Source: Haloferax sp. Atlit-12N (GTDB taxonomy: Archaea; Halobacteriota; Halobacteria; Halobacteriales; Haloferacaceae). From it: DNA of 64,000 nucleotides. Below, in pieces: positions 27,681 to 36,435 of the stretch; position 1 is the stretch's first letter; each line of letters starts with the position of its first letter. The stretch covers positions 403,918 through 467,917 of the forward strand of contig NZ_PSYW01000003.1 of assembly GCF_003383095.1 (NCBI RefSeq). The letters run 5' to 3'. The notes under the pieces are model-generated. The model ran no database searches. It saw nothing but the letters and a program-made list of their open reading frames with translations, and was not told the DNA's origin. The translations under genes were made by a program, and so were the position numbers.

Positions 27681-29234
27681 ATGCCAGAAAATGACAGTGG
27701 ATTGAACAGGCGGAACGTCTTGAAAAGCATCGGTATCGGCGCTCTCGGCTCGACTCTTGCAGTGGCGGGGAGCGGGTCAGTCTCTGCGACGACGGACGAT
27801 TCGACACACTATCACAACGCCCTGTACGGCCCTCACTTCCCCGACCCCACGATTCATCGGGCGGGAGACGGAACCTGGTGGGCCTACGGAACGAACATGA
27901 ATCGGAACAACGACTCCGACGAGTTGCTCATCCCGATTCTGCGCTCTGACAACCTCCACGAGTGGACTTACGTCGGGGAAGCCTTCGACTCCCGTCCGGG
28001 CTGGACGTACGGCTCCATCTGGGCACCGGACATCCACTACTACGACGGAGAGTGGGTGATGTTCTACTCGCTTTCACCCCGCCCGTGGGAGAGCGGTGAG
28101 TTCGGCATCGGCCTCGCAAAGTCCGACACGCCGGACGGCCCCTTCACTGACTACGGCCAGATTATCGGCGACAACGACCACGCCGGTGGCGGGTCCATCG
28201 ACGGATACTTCGTCAATTACAACGGCACGCCGTATCTGTTCTGGGGGAGTTTCCAGGGAATCTATCTGATGGAACTCACCTCGGACCTCCAGGACTGGAA
28301 GCCAGAAACGCTCCAACAGGTCGCCGGTGACGCCTACGAGGGGGCGACGGTCTTCTACCGCAACGGCTACTGGTACCTGTTTGTCGCAACCGGGACCTGC
28401 TGTAACGGCTACAGCAGCACCTACGAGGTCGAAGTCGGCCGGTCGACGAACTTCTTCGGGCCGTACACCGACGTGTCCGGCACGGACATGATGAGCTACA
28501 ACAGCGACAACGCCGGCATCGCGCAACTCACCTCGAACGGTCGGTTCGTCGCGCCCGCCCACGGGGACATCACCACGGATGACAACGGGCAGGACTGGTT
28601 CGTGTATCACGCCTACGACCGTACTGGTCCGGAGTACGTAGACGGCGTTCCGGCCCGGCAGTTCTTCATCGACCGCGTCGAGTGGACGGACAACGATTGG
28701 CCCGTCATCGCCGGGGATAAGACGCCCAGCCTTCAGTCGGTCGAACCGAACACCAACGACAGCGGCATCCTCGCTGACGGAATCTACGAGATTCAGAACG
28801 TCAACAGCGGGAAGGTGATGGAGGTCGCAGATGCCAGTACGAGCGACGGGGCGAACGTTCGGCAGTGGGCCGCAAACGACTGCACCTGCCAGCGATGGTG
28901 GGTCGAGTACATCGGTGGCGGCGAGTACCGCATCGTCAACGAGAACAGCAACCGCGCACTCGACGTCCCGGACGGGACGACCACGGACGGTGCGAGTCTC
29001 CAACAGTGGCCGTGGTTCACCGGTGCCGCCCAGAAGTGGAACATCATTGATAACGGAGACGGCACCTACCGCATCGAAAGCGTTGCGACTGGTGATGTAG
29101 CCGAGGTGTACAACGCCGGGACCGCTGACGGAGACGACGTGGTCCAGTGGCCGTGGAACGGCGGGGACCAACAGCGATGGAACTTCAACTTCATCGGCGG
29201 CGTCCAACCGCTCTGGGACGGTCGCCCGTGGTGA
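27681..29234 (+). CDS. Tat-exported GH43 arabinanase with ricin-type lectin domain (GH43b)
   Basis: 517 residues from ATG 27681; the longer open frame upstream lacks promoter support. A Tat signal (NRRNVLKSIGIGALGSTLA) is followed by the GH43 catalytic domain. The conserved acids are in FPDPTIHRAG (catalytic base Asp), WAPDIHYYDG and YEGATVFYRNG (acid Glu). Residues about 375-517 are a ricin-B-like trefoil (NVNSGKVMEVADASTSDG repeats with Gln-x-Trp). Likely an extracellular alpha-L-arabinanase or arabinosidase tethered to substrate by the lectin domain. It is divergent from the GH2 gene and paralogous to GH43a, so the three genes form one polysaccharide-attack locus. Confidence 0.9.
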   Translation: MPENDSGLNRRNVLKSIGIGALGSTLAVAGSGSVSATTDDSTHYHNALYGPHFPDPTIHRAGDGTWWAYGTNMNRNNDSDELLIPILRSDNLHEWTYVGEAFDSRPGWTYGSIWAPDIHYYDGEWVMFYSLSPRPWESGEFGIGLAKSDTPDGPFTDYGQIIGDNDHAGGGSIDGYFVNYNGTPYLFWGSFQGIYLMELTSDLQDWKPETLQQVAGDAYEGATVFYRNGYWYLFVATGTCCNGYSSTYEVEVGRSTNFFGPYTDVSGTDMMSYNSDNAGIAQLTSNGRFVAPAHGDITTDDNGQDWFVYHAYDRTGPEYVDGVPARQFFIDRVEWTDNDWPVIAGDKTPSLQSVEPNTNDSGILADGIYEIQNVNSGKVMEVADASTSDGANVRQWAANDCTCQRWWVEYIGGGEYRIVNENSNRALDVPDGTTTDGASLQQWPWFTGAAQKWNIIDNGDGTYRIESVATGDVAEVYNAGTADGDDVVQWPWNGGDQQRWNFNFIGGVQPLWDGRPW

Positions 29235-30359
29235 TCGGCACCGCTGCATCACACCGACGCTGATTCAGCATCGCCGCGTTGCAACGACTGTCGCTGGGGT
29301 CTGGCCTGGATTCGGCGTCTCGTTGTTGCAACGACGCACACCTCTCTCTGTTCGACGTGGAATTCACTTCGTACTCTACGACTGACGCTCGGTCGCGTCT
29401 GCCGTCTCTACAAGGCACTACTGAGTGACGATTATTCGGATTCTCCGATAATCGCAGAGAAATCTCTCGCGTGGCTATGTCTTTGAGTTAGTATCGCTCG
29501 TCATATCCTGTACTGCTCGACAAATCCGGGCAGAAGACGTCTCTCCCCCGAACTCTGTAACCATCCAATCTCAAATTTCGTATAGCAATATGAAGTTTAT
29601 TCGTTCACCGCCGGTTCCCCTGGCCTGATTACTAATCCTCGTTGTCTACTACGGACAACGACACTAGTATTATATTCAAATATATTTCACAACCACCGAT
29701 TGTCTCGAAAATCACGTATTCAGATTCGGATTGATCGACAGCGGGCCGCTTTGGGTGCTTCGACCCCGGGTTTGTGGACCGAACGAGCAACTCGCAGATG
29801 AGATATCGAACTTGGTCGGTGAGCTGTTTCTTGGTACATCGCCGGTCCAGTACTGCAATTTACTGTCGAAATGTACGCGCCAATCGGCCGTTAGTTCTGG
29901 AAATAGATCGCTTTGGCCCTCACGAACCGGTTCTGCGTGGTTCGGTGTGGCCTCGACCTCCCTTCACGCGTTTTTCGTCTCGTACTATAATCCGACAGTC
30001 GCGGAGCTCATAAACTGTATAGAGCGATATCCATCTGCTTCGTCTGAGGATCACAACCTCGGAGGATGGGCGTGTTGCGTGCCTTCTGTTCAAGCATATC
30101 GAGACTGAAATAGGAGCAGTCTATCGATTTCGATTCCATGTCTCTCAGAAAACCTTTCCAAGCTTTCTCACTGTGGAAAATTCGAAAATTACGAGACCAC
30201 AGCCTAACCAAACCTAATCTGCGTGAAAATAAGCCACGCAACGGAATCCAAACGCCGAAACTGTGACTAGACAGTGCCACCCTATGATGTGGGTTCCGGG
30301 ACTCAAAGACGCCTTTGAATCTGGGATAGGACGATACTTGACCCCTCTAATGGTTGGAT
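29235..30359. other. 1.1-kb gene-poor, lower-GC region with hairpins and remnants
   Basis: No intact gene recognised. Visible elements are a near-perfect inverted repeat at 29430-29453 (GATTATTCGGA/TCCGATAATC) and an 8-bp-stem hairpin at 29639-29661 (TCGTTGTC/GACAACGA). After that comes a very AT-rich block (29662-29690). A frame covering about 29990-30075 encodes RYPSASSEDHNLGG, which resembles the end of the remnant at 31455-31661. The composition differs from the flanking glycosidase genes, suggesting old insertions. Confidence 0.45.
30051..30068 (+). repeat. 18-bp repeat, inverted copy at 31456-31473
   Basis: TCACAACCTCGGAGGATG occurs here on the plus strand and again, in opposite orientation, at 31456-31473. 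Similarity extends upstream (GTCTGA..AT in both). The copies flank the lipoprotein gene. Confidence 0.45.
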
Positions 30360-31322
30360 ATGAAACGGAGAACGTTTCTGGCAAGTGCTGGAATTGGCCT
30401 CGCAACCGCAGCAGCGGGCTGTACCTCCCAAGCAACTTCGGATGGATCATCCACAACTGAGACAGAAACGTCAACCACAGAAGAGACACAGACCGAGACT
30501 GAGCAAATGCAGGAACGTACGCACATCAAGTCCGGAGACACGGTCGAACGAACTGTCGGGACCAAATCGCTCGAAGAGCGTGGCCTCAGAAAAGCTCACC
30601 ACGTCGCGTTTGGAAACCCCACCGAGGAGACCCATCACGGAACGATTACGGTTTCGAAGGCCGGCGAGACCGTGTTTGAGGAATCGGTGGAACTCGAAGC
30701 GAACGCGAGCATCGTTGTATCACTCACCGATCTCGATACGTACGCAGCCCGCGTGACAGTTCCCGAGTTGGATGCGACTGAAGAGGTTACTATCAGTCCT
30801 AGCCAATTCACCTGTAACGTGACCCGAACGACGATCAGCGTTCAAGACGATGGTACGCTTGACTCGATCGGTGTTTCGACGCGTATGGCGTGTCCCGGTG
30901 TTGTCAGCGAAAATGCCTCCACTGATGGGCTAGCGTCGCACACACTCGGTGACGATCCGATTCCTGCGGATACAGGGAAATTCAGCCACACGCTCATGCT
31001 TCGGAATCCATCGGACGACACGTGGACGACCCGAATTCTCGTCGAGGACGACTCGACAACGCAGTTCGATGGGGTCTACACGGTCGAACCCGAGGGGACG
31101 GTACTGATCACCCTCAGTGAGAGGGGGACGTACACTCTATCGATGGGTGTGATCGAAACAGGGACGACGGTGACTGAGCAAGTTACGCCCAAAAACTTCG
31201 ACTGTAACGAGTCCTCAACGCGAGCAGAAATCAACGCTGCGGGAGAACTCACGGCTAGCACCGTCTCGACGCTCATGGGTTGTAATATAGGGGCGAATAC
31301 GACGAACGAATCGTCCGAGTAG
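30360..31322 (+). CDS. Haloarchaeal lipoprotein of unknown function
   Basis: 320 residues from ATG 30360. The N-terminus (MKRRTFLASAGIGLATAAAGC) combines a Tat motif with a lipobox, so it should be exported folded and anchored by a lipid on the Cys. A Ser/Thr/Glu-rich linker at about 25-55 follows. The remainder is mostly beta-strand-like, with two related halves: the HHVAFGNPTEETHHGTITV segment is echoed by SHTLMLRNPSDDTWTTRILV, and SQFTCNVTRTTIS by KNFDCNESSTRAE. Each half ends in a conserved Cys plus a MACPG or MGCN motif. It therefore looks like a duplicated Ig-like domain with disulfides. No function can be named. It is isolated, flanked by remnants and inverted 18-bp repeats. Confidence 0.75.
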   Translation: MKRRTFLASAGIGLATAAAGCTSQATSDGSSTTETETSTTEETQTETEQMQERTHIKSGDTVERTVGTKSLEERGLRKAHHVAFGNPTEETHHGTITVSKAGETVFEESVELEANASIVVSLTDLDTYAARVTVPELDATEEVTISPSQFTCNVTRTTISVQDDGTLDSIGVSTRMACPGVVSENASTDGLASHTLGDDPIPADTGKFSHTLMLRNPSDDTWTTRILVEDDSTTQFDGVYTVEPEGTVLITLSERGTYTLSMGVIETGTTVTEQVTPKNFDCNESSTRAEINAAGELTASTVSTLMGCNIGANTTNESSE

Positions 31323-31454
31323 AGCTGCGAGCGTAGTAACTCTCCTCACGCCTCTAAGAGTCCACACGTACGTTTGCACTAATAGTTCACCCTCATCTCC
31401 TGCGGATAGAATCATTCGATGTCCTGAGAATCGTAAATAAGGAACGCATCAAAA

Positions 31455-31661
31455 TCATCCTCCGAGGTTGTGAGGATTTTCAGACCCATCGTAACGGCCC
31501 AAGTGGTGATCAAAGTGGATGACCGTCATCCGAGCGGCCAGCGAGCCGCTCCAATTACGCCAGCGAGCATCGAGTGTAACACTCGACGATTCAGCAGTAA
31601 TCACCTCCAGCTCGTTCCGATTCTGCGTTAATTTTAAATAAAATGAAAATCTGGATAACAC
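31455..31661 (-). pseudogene. Probable C-terminal remnant of an unidentified gene
   Basis: The minus-strand frame ends ARMTVIHFDHHLGRYDGSENPHNLGG followed by TGA, with good coding character, but there is no credible full-length N-terminus. Its tail resembles RYPSASSEDHNLGG encoded near 30010-30060 on the other strand, and the 18-bp DNA repeat coincides with that tail. I read both as decayed copies of one family. The family is not recognised. Confidence 0.35.
31456..31473 (-). repeat. 18-bp repeat, inverted copy of 30051-30068
   Basis: Minus-strand TCACAACCTCGGAGGATG, identical to the plus-strand copy at 30051-30068. Confidence 0.45.
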
Positions 31662-31674
31662 GGATAGCTGTGTA

Positions 31675-31821
31675 ATGTGTGTGGTTCGTTCTCATTCACT
31701 CTCGCGTCCCGAAATCGAAGTCTCTGATCACTCAAAAAGCGTCGAACGTTCCGGACTGCAAGCGACGGTAGCTGAGAATACAGCACAGGGTAGCCAACCC
31801 CGGCACGAAACTGACGAATGA
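31675..31821 (+). CDS. Possible small protein, 48 residues
   Basis: ATG 31675 opens a 48-codon frame (MCVVRSHSLSRPEIEVSDHS...) that ends TGA at 31821, 57 bp before mobA. Acidic, serine-rich, haloarchaeal-like codon use. An AT-rich promoter-like stretch (GTTAATTTTAAATAAAA, about 31627-31643) lies 32-48 nt upstream. It could be a small gene ahead of mobA or a degenerate gene end. No domain is recognised. Confidence 0.3.
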   Translation: MCVVRSHSLSRPEIEVSDHSKSVERSGLQATVAENTAQGSQPRHETDE

Positions 31822-31878
31822 ACCGATATACGGCTCGTAGCACAACTGCTTTCCACGACGAAAGTAAACACCACCAGT

Positions 31879-32490
31879 ATGCGAACTGGTGTCATCATCG
31901 CCGGCGGGTACTCGACGCGATTCGGTGAGGAGGACAAAGCAGTCGCTTCGCTCGCTGGAACCCCTCTCATCCGGCGCGTCGCCGACCGGATGGCGGGTGT
32001 CATCGACAGCCTCGTCGTCAACTGCCGACCGGAGCAGACTGCTGCGCTCCGAACCGCGCTCGACGGCTACGACCACCCGATAACGATTGCGGAGGACGCG
32101 GACTGCGACGAGGGCCCGATGTCGGGAATTATGACGGGCCTGCGCGCCGCGGAATCGGAGTACGCGTTCGTCGCCGCCTGCGATATGCCCTTTCTCGAAC
32201 CCGCGCTCATCGAGAGACTGTTCGAGCGGGCGGGCGGTCACGATGCCGCCGTGCCGCGGGTCGGTGACGGTTGGTTCCAGCCGACGCACGCCGTGTACCG
32301 GGCCTCGGCGATGGCCGACGCTTGCGAGGTCGCGCTGGCCGAGGGGAGCCACAAAATCATCGACCCGCTGTTCACGCTCGACTACGTCGTCCTCGGGGAG
32401 GACGAGGTGTGCGAGTACGCGAGTCTCGACACCTTCGAGAACATCAACACCCCCGACGAGTTCGCTCGCGCGGCGGAACAGTTGCGCTAG
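31879..32490 (+). CDS. mobA: Molybdenum cofactor guanylyltransferase (MobA)
   Basis: 203 residues of the nucleotidyltransferase fold. The N-terminal GTP loop reads VIIAGGYSTRFGEEDKA (G-G-x-S-T/R-x-F-G-x-x-K), and the metal-binding Asp lies in FVAACDMPFLEP. MobA attaches GMP to molybdopterin to form the bis-MGD type cofactor used by enzymes such as formate dehydrogenase, which is encoded at 40704-44030. The family also contains MocA (CMP transfer), so the nucleotide is not certain. It converges on yqeC, and the two stop codons overlap within CTAG. Confidence 0.9.
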   Translation: MRTGVIIAGGYSTRFGEEDKAVASLAGTPLIRRVADRMAGVIDSLVVNCRPEQTAALRTALDGYDHPITIAEDADCDEGPMSGIMTGLRAAESEYAFVAACDMPFLEPALIERLFERAGGHDAAVPRVGDGWFQPTHAVYRASAMADACEVALAEGSHKIIDPLFTLDYVVLGEDEVCEYASLDTFENINTPDEFARAAEQLR

Positions 32491-33218
32491 CGCTCCACGA
32501 CGGCCACGACGGGTTCTGGCGCCGTCAACTGCGTCAGTACGACATGTGGGACGTCTGACTGAGCAAGGATGTCCGTAGCAATCTCCCGTGCGACAGCCTC
32601 GTGGGCGGCGTCATCGACCTTGTTCAGGACGGGAACGACCGTCGCACCGTCGGGGACGTCCACGCGGCCGCCGCGCTCGCTGGTGAGCACAGTTGCGACG
32701 TCCTCCGGGCGAATCGTGTCGCCGAGTTCGAGGTCGGTGAGGTCGGCGACTCGTTCCGGGCGGTGGACACACGCTTCGGAAAGTGGCTCACCGACCGCGT
32801 GGACGCTCGCGATGGGGAGGACGGTGTCGGCAGTCGCCGGGAGCTGTGGTTCGCGGTCACCCGGGGCCTTGAACTCGCGCATCCGCGCGCCGTCGGCCTT
32901 CACCAACACCGTGCCGGCGGCACCCGAATCCCCGATGGCGTCGACCACGTCGGGGTCGTACCCGCGGTAGCGGTCGTCGCCGTCACGGTTGGGGACGACG
33001 CCCACCGGCCAGTCAGTCGCCCGTTCGAGCGCTTCGACCGGCGTGTCGGTTACGACCACGTCAACGACGTGCTGGTCGAAGATGGGGATGCGGACCGTCG
33101 CCGTCACGACGGCACGGTCGAGCCGGCGCGCCAGCGCGTACAGCGTGGACTTTTTCCCGCCCGCGCCGACGACGCAGACCACGCCGTGTCGAGCGCAGAG
33201 CGCATCAGCGAGCGTCAT
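32487..33218 (-). CDS. yqeC: YqeC-like selenium/molybdenum hydroxylase accessory protein
   Basis: 243 residues with an N-terminal P-loop (VVGAGGKKSTLYALAR) and an overall pattern matching the YqeC family: VTATVRIPIF, then VKADGARMREFKAPGDREPQLP, then VLNKVDD. In bacteria YqeC is predicted to serve selenium-dependent molybdenum hydroxylases, together with MocA-type and XdhC-like proteins. Here it is directly upstream of a cysteine-free AOR on the same strand (51-bp gap) and convergent with mobA. This suggests a role in preparing a molybdenum or tungsten cofactor for that AOR or for the formate dehydrogenase. Biochemical function of the family is unsettled. Confidence 0.8.
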   Translation of the reverse strand: MTLADALCARHGVVCVVGAGGKKSTLYALARRLDRAVVTATVRIPIFDQHVVDVVVTDTPVEALERATDWPVGVVPNRDGDDRYRGYDPDVVDAIGDSGAAGTVLVKADGARMREFKAPGDREPQLPATADTVLPIASVHAVGEPLSEACVHRPERVADLTDLELGDTIRPEDVATVLTSERGGRVDVPDGATVVPVLNKVDDAAHEAVAREIATDILAQSDVPHVVLTQLTAPEPVVAVVER

Positions 33219-33269
33219 GTTCGTTCTCCGGGGTGTGTACGGTTCGTCGTCCAGCCGTTCGTGCGGTGT

Positions 33270-35024
33270 TCAAGCATCGAGGGTGTCGAAGTCATTAGTG
33301 AGTTCAGTAAGGCCGAGGCGGTCGATAGTCTGCGCCGTCGGCACGCCGTCGTCGTTCCAGCCGCGGCGGTGATAGTACGCGTCGAGCATCGAGTCGAAGT
33401 CGTCGCGGTCGACGGTCGCACCGGCGCGCGGTCCCGTCTCGAGCGGCTCTTGGAGCGCGGCCGGGAGCGAGTCGTCCTCGCGCGAGATGCCTTCGCGGAC
33501 GTTGAACAGTCGCGTCACGTTCCAAATCCGCTCGCCGATTGTGGCGAGTCCGCCGACGGTTTCGAGGCCGACCGACTCGAGCCACTCCCGGCCGAGGTCG
33601 GCGAGCGCGTCGCCGAAAAAGTCATCGGCGATGAGGCTCCAGAGCACCGACCGCCGGTCCTGTTCGCGGATGACCTCCGCCGCGGTCCGGTCGGCTCCCC
33701 AACCTCCGTCGAATGCCTCGCGTTCGATGGGTCGCGCTCGTCGATGGCACGCCCCCCGGTCGCTGGTCGCGTACGCGAGCGCCATGCTCTGCGCGCCGCG
33801 CGGGTCGTAGGCCGGTAGCTCCATCGACTTCACCGTGGGGATGAGGGCTCGCCCGCCGAGCCGCGCTGCCGCCGCTTCGACGCCCTCCGCGAGCGCGTCG
33901 CCGAGGTCCGACTCGCGTTCCGCAATCTCCTGTAAGAGGGCCCGCGCGCCGTCGGGCTCACCGAACGAGAGCGAGCGGTCGAGTACGTCGGTGTCGTTGG
34001 CCTTGACCGTCCACGCGACCGCACTCCCGGCGCTAATGAGGTCCATCCCGAGGCGGTCGCAGGTCTGTCCCAACACTGCGACGGCGTCGAAGTCGTCGAT
34101 GTCGAGTCCGGCTCCGAGCGTCATCGCCGTGGCACCGCGTGGGACGTGGTCGCCCTCCTCCGTAGCCACGCGATACCCGCCCGGAGTTTCTGTGTCGGCG
34201 TGTTCGCGACCGACGGCCCGGTCTTCGACTGCCGCGATGCCTAACTCCTCCGCCGCTTCGAACTGTCCGTCGCTCCAGCCTCGTGTCGAGAGTGCGCCGA
34301 TTTCGTTCGCGAAATCGATAGTCTCGACGGTTCCACTGGCCTGAAGCCACCGCCCGGTGGCGGTCTCTCGATACTTCGCCGCGTAGGCCTCTCGTAGGTC
34401 GTCCAAACCGTCCGGTGGGTCTCCCCGCGCGACGATTGCCTTCAGCCGCTTCGAACCCATCACCGCGCCTGCTCCTCCCCGGCCCGCGTGGTGGTCTCCG
34501 GCGTCGGACGCGATGGTGGCGTATGCGACCTGTCGTTCTCCCGCGGGGCCGACACACGCGACAGACGCATTCGGGAACGCCCGCGCCGTTTCGACCGTCC
34601 CGGTCCCCCACGTCTCGGCGGGTTCGATTGTCGCGTTCCCGTCTTCGATGACGAGGTGGACGGGTTCGGACGCGCCACCCGTCACGAGCAGGCCCATGTG
34701 CGACCCGAGCGCGCCGGCCAGGGAGTCGGGGAACTCGCCCCCCGCGTACGAGTCGAGAAAGCACCCCGTCAGCGGGGATTTCGTGATGGCGGCGTATCTC
34801 GAATCGCCCGGGAGATAGCCCGAAAGCGGGCCGAGCATGAACAGAATCGCGTTCTCCTCGCCGAGCGGGTCGACGCCGGCGTCGAGTTCGTCGTAGAGAT
34901 AGCGGGCACCCAACCCCTTGCCGCCGACGTATCGCCGTCGCCACTCGTCCGGAATCGGCGTGCTCTCGACCGAGCGGGCGGACAAGTCGACCCGCAGGAA
35001 TCGGTCAGCGATTGGAGGTGCCAT
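33270..35024 (-). CDS. Aldehyde ferredoxin oxidoreductase homolog lacking the [4Fe-4S] cysteines
   Basis: 584 residues, clearly AOR family. The N-terminal domain has YVGGKGLGARYLYDEL and GPLSGYLPGDSRYAAITKSPLTG. The core has GRGGAGAVMGSKRLKAI, CDRLGMDLISAGSAVAW and SMELPAYDPRGAQSMALAYATSDRGACHRR. However, the Cys-x2-Cys-x3-Cys loop is absent: the region is AVEDRAVGREHADTETPGG, with no Cys. The late fourth Cys is also replaced (RSVLWSLIADDFF). The pterin domains look intact. It would therefore bind a pterin metal centre but not the usual cluster, or it has another role. Its operon neighbour is yqeC. Compare 13596-15263, where all four cysteines exist. Confidence 0.88.
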   Translation of the reverse strand: MAPPIADRFLRVDLSARSVESTPIPDEWRRRYVGGKGLGARYLYDELDAGVDPLGEENAILFMLGPLSGYLPGDSRYAAITKSPLTGCFLDSYAGGEFPDSLAGALGSHMGLLVTGGASEPVHLVIEDGNATIEPAETWGTGTVETARAFPNASVACVGPAGERQVAYATIASDAGDHHAGRGGAGAVMGSKRLKAIVARGDPPDGLDDLREAYAAKYRETATGRWLQASGTVETIDFANEIGALSTRGWSDGQFEAAEELGIAAVEDRAVGREHADTETPGGYRVATEEGDHVPRGATAMTLGAGLDIDDFDAVAVLGQTCDRLGMDLISAGSAVAWTVKANDTDVLDRSLSFGEPDGARALLQEIAERESDLGDALAEGVEAAAARLGGRALIPTVKSMELPAYDPRGAQSMALAYATSDRGACHRRARPIEREAFDGGWGADRTAAEVIREQDRRSVLWSLIADDFFGDALADLGREWLESVGLETVGGLATIGERIWNVTRLFNVREGISREDDSLPAALQEPLETGPRAGATVDRDDFDSMLDAYYHRRGWNDDGVPTAQTIDRLGLTELTNDFDTLDA

Positions 35025-35301
35025 CTGGTCGTTCGTCAGTACCGGCGACCAAAAAGATGTGCCGTTCTCGCGGACCGCCGAGCGAATTCGGCGTCGCGAA
35101 CGCCTCCGTCAAAGCCGTACTCATCGGTTCGCTCGGAGGACGAGCCACACGATGCGAACCGACGGCAAACCAGATATGTCAATCAAAACAGACGATGTGT
35201 TTTCACGGCGGGAGTTCGGAGAATGACGGGTTCTGCCCCCGTGTGGGTCGGCCGACCCAGTCTTCATTACGAGCACTCCCGAGGCGTCACACAGCATCGA
35301 C

Positions 35302-36435
35302 ATGTCTACAACGGAAATACCGATTACGGTCGTTAGCGGTCCACTCGGCGCGGGTAAAACGACGTTGGTCAACCGACTCCTGAACGACCCCGGTGACAGG
35401 GAGATAGCCGTCGTCGTCAACGACATGGGTGAACTGAACGTCGACGCGGAGTTAGTCGCGTCCGAGTCGGACGACGGGGTCATCGACCTCTCGAACGGGT
35501 GTATCTGCTGTCGGCTACAGGACGACCTCGTGACCGAAGTGACGCGGTTGGCGGAGAACCGTTCGTTCGACTATCTCCTCATCGAGGCCTCGGGCATCAG
35601 CGAACCGCTTCCGATTGCGCGGACGCTGGCGAGCGAGTCGAACGAGGGCGGACTGCCGGAACAACTCCGGTTGGACACCACGGTCTCGGTCATCGACGCT
35701 TACGGTTTTTGGAAGGCGTTCGACCCGGCGGAGTCGCTTCCGGACGCCGCCCCCGACCCGGAGCGTCCGTTGACGGAGGTACTCGTCGAGCAGGTCGAGT
35801 TCTGTGACGTGCTGTTGCTGAACAAGTGCGATATGGTCCCCGACGACGCGTTGGACGCCGTCGAAGCGGAGATTCGAGAGCTCCAGCCGCGTGCGAGCCT
35901 CCACCGGACGACCTACAGCGAAGTCGACCCGACGCGGGTTCTCGATACGGGGCGCTTCGATTTCGAGGCGGCGAAGCGCCACCAGGGCTGGAAACAGGCC
36001 CTCGCGAGTGACGGGGCCGAGGCGGACCACGACCACGACACCGACCACCACCACGACCATACTCACGACGAGGGTGTCTCGGCAGCGACGGCCCACGGCG
36101 TCGAGTCCTTCGTCTACCGTCGAGACCGTCCGTTCCATCCGCATCGACTCGACGCGTGGCTCGACGACTGGCGGGGGAACGTCGTCCGCGCGAAGGGGTT
36201 CGCGTGGGTCGCGAGTCGTCCCGAGGCGGTTCTCGGTGTGAGTCAGGCGGGACCGTCGGTGCAGGTCGGCCCCATCGGTCGATGGGGAGACGATGACCCC
36301 GAGACGCGACTCGTGTTCATCGGTCGCGACCTCGACGAGGACGCATTGACCGAAGAACTCGACGAGTGTCTGGCGACGACGGACGAGCGAGGGGCGGCGT
36401 ATCCCGACGACCCGTTTCCCCGCGAATCCGCCTGA
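35302..36435 (+). CDS. CobW/COG0523 G3E-family GTPase metallochaperone
   Basis: 377 residues. Walker A is GPLGAGKTT at about 13-21. The family metal motif C-x-C-C is present as NGCICCRLQDDL (C67, C69, C70). LNKCDMV is the GTP-specificity NKxD. A His/Asp-rich loop (about 242-259, HDHDTDHHHDHTH) precedes the C-terminal CobW domain (about 265-370), a feature of zinc- or cobalt-handling members. These proteins load metal into target enzymes at the expense of GTP. The nearest zinc enzyme is the formaldehyde dehydrogenase at 36672-37835, which is encoded convergently. A role in the molybdenum/tungsten module is an alternative. Confidence 0.88.
   Translation: MSTTEIPITVVSGPLGAGKTTLVNRLLNDPGDREIAVVVNDMGELNVDAELVASESDDGVIDLSNGCICCRLQDDLVTEVTRLAENRSFDYLLIEASGISEPLPIARTLASESNEGGLPEQLRLDTTVSVIDAYGFWKAFDPAESLPDAAPDPERPLTEVLVEQVEFCDVLLLNKCDMVPDDALDAVEAEIRELQPRASLHRTTYSEVDPTRVLDTGRFDFEAAKRHQGWKQALASDGAEADHDHDTDHHHDHTHDEGVSAATAHGVESFVYRRDRPFHPHRLDAWLDDWRGNVVRAKGFAWVASRPEAVLGVSQAGPSVQVGPIGRWGDDDPETRLVFIGRDLDEDALTEELDECLATTDERGAAYPDDPFPRESA

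Noticed and set aside
29430..29453. Inverted repeat as a riboswitch or rho-like terminator of GH43b
   Set aside because: It lies about 200 nt after the stop codon, has a very short loop and no T tract, and no conserved riboswitch features are visible.
29731..30108. 125-codon plus-strand frame read as a complete gene
   Set aside because: High Cys/Ser/Trp content and no acidic bias; only its last segment resembles a coding remnant.
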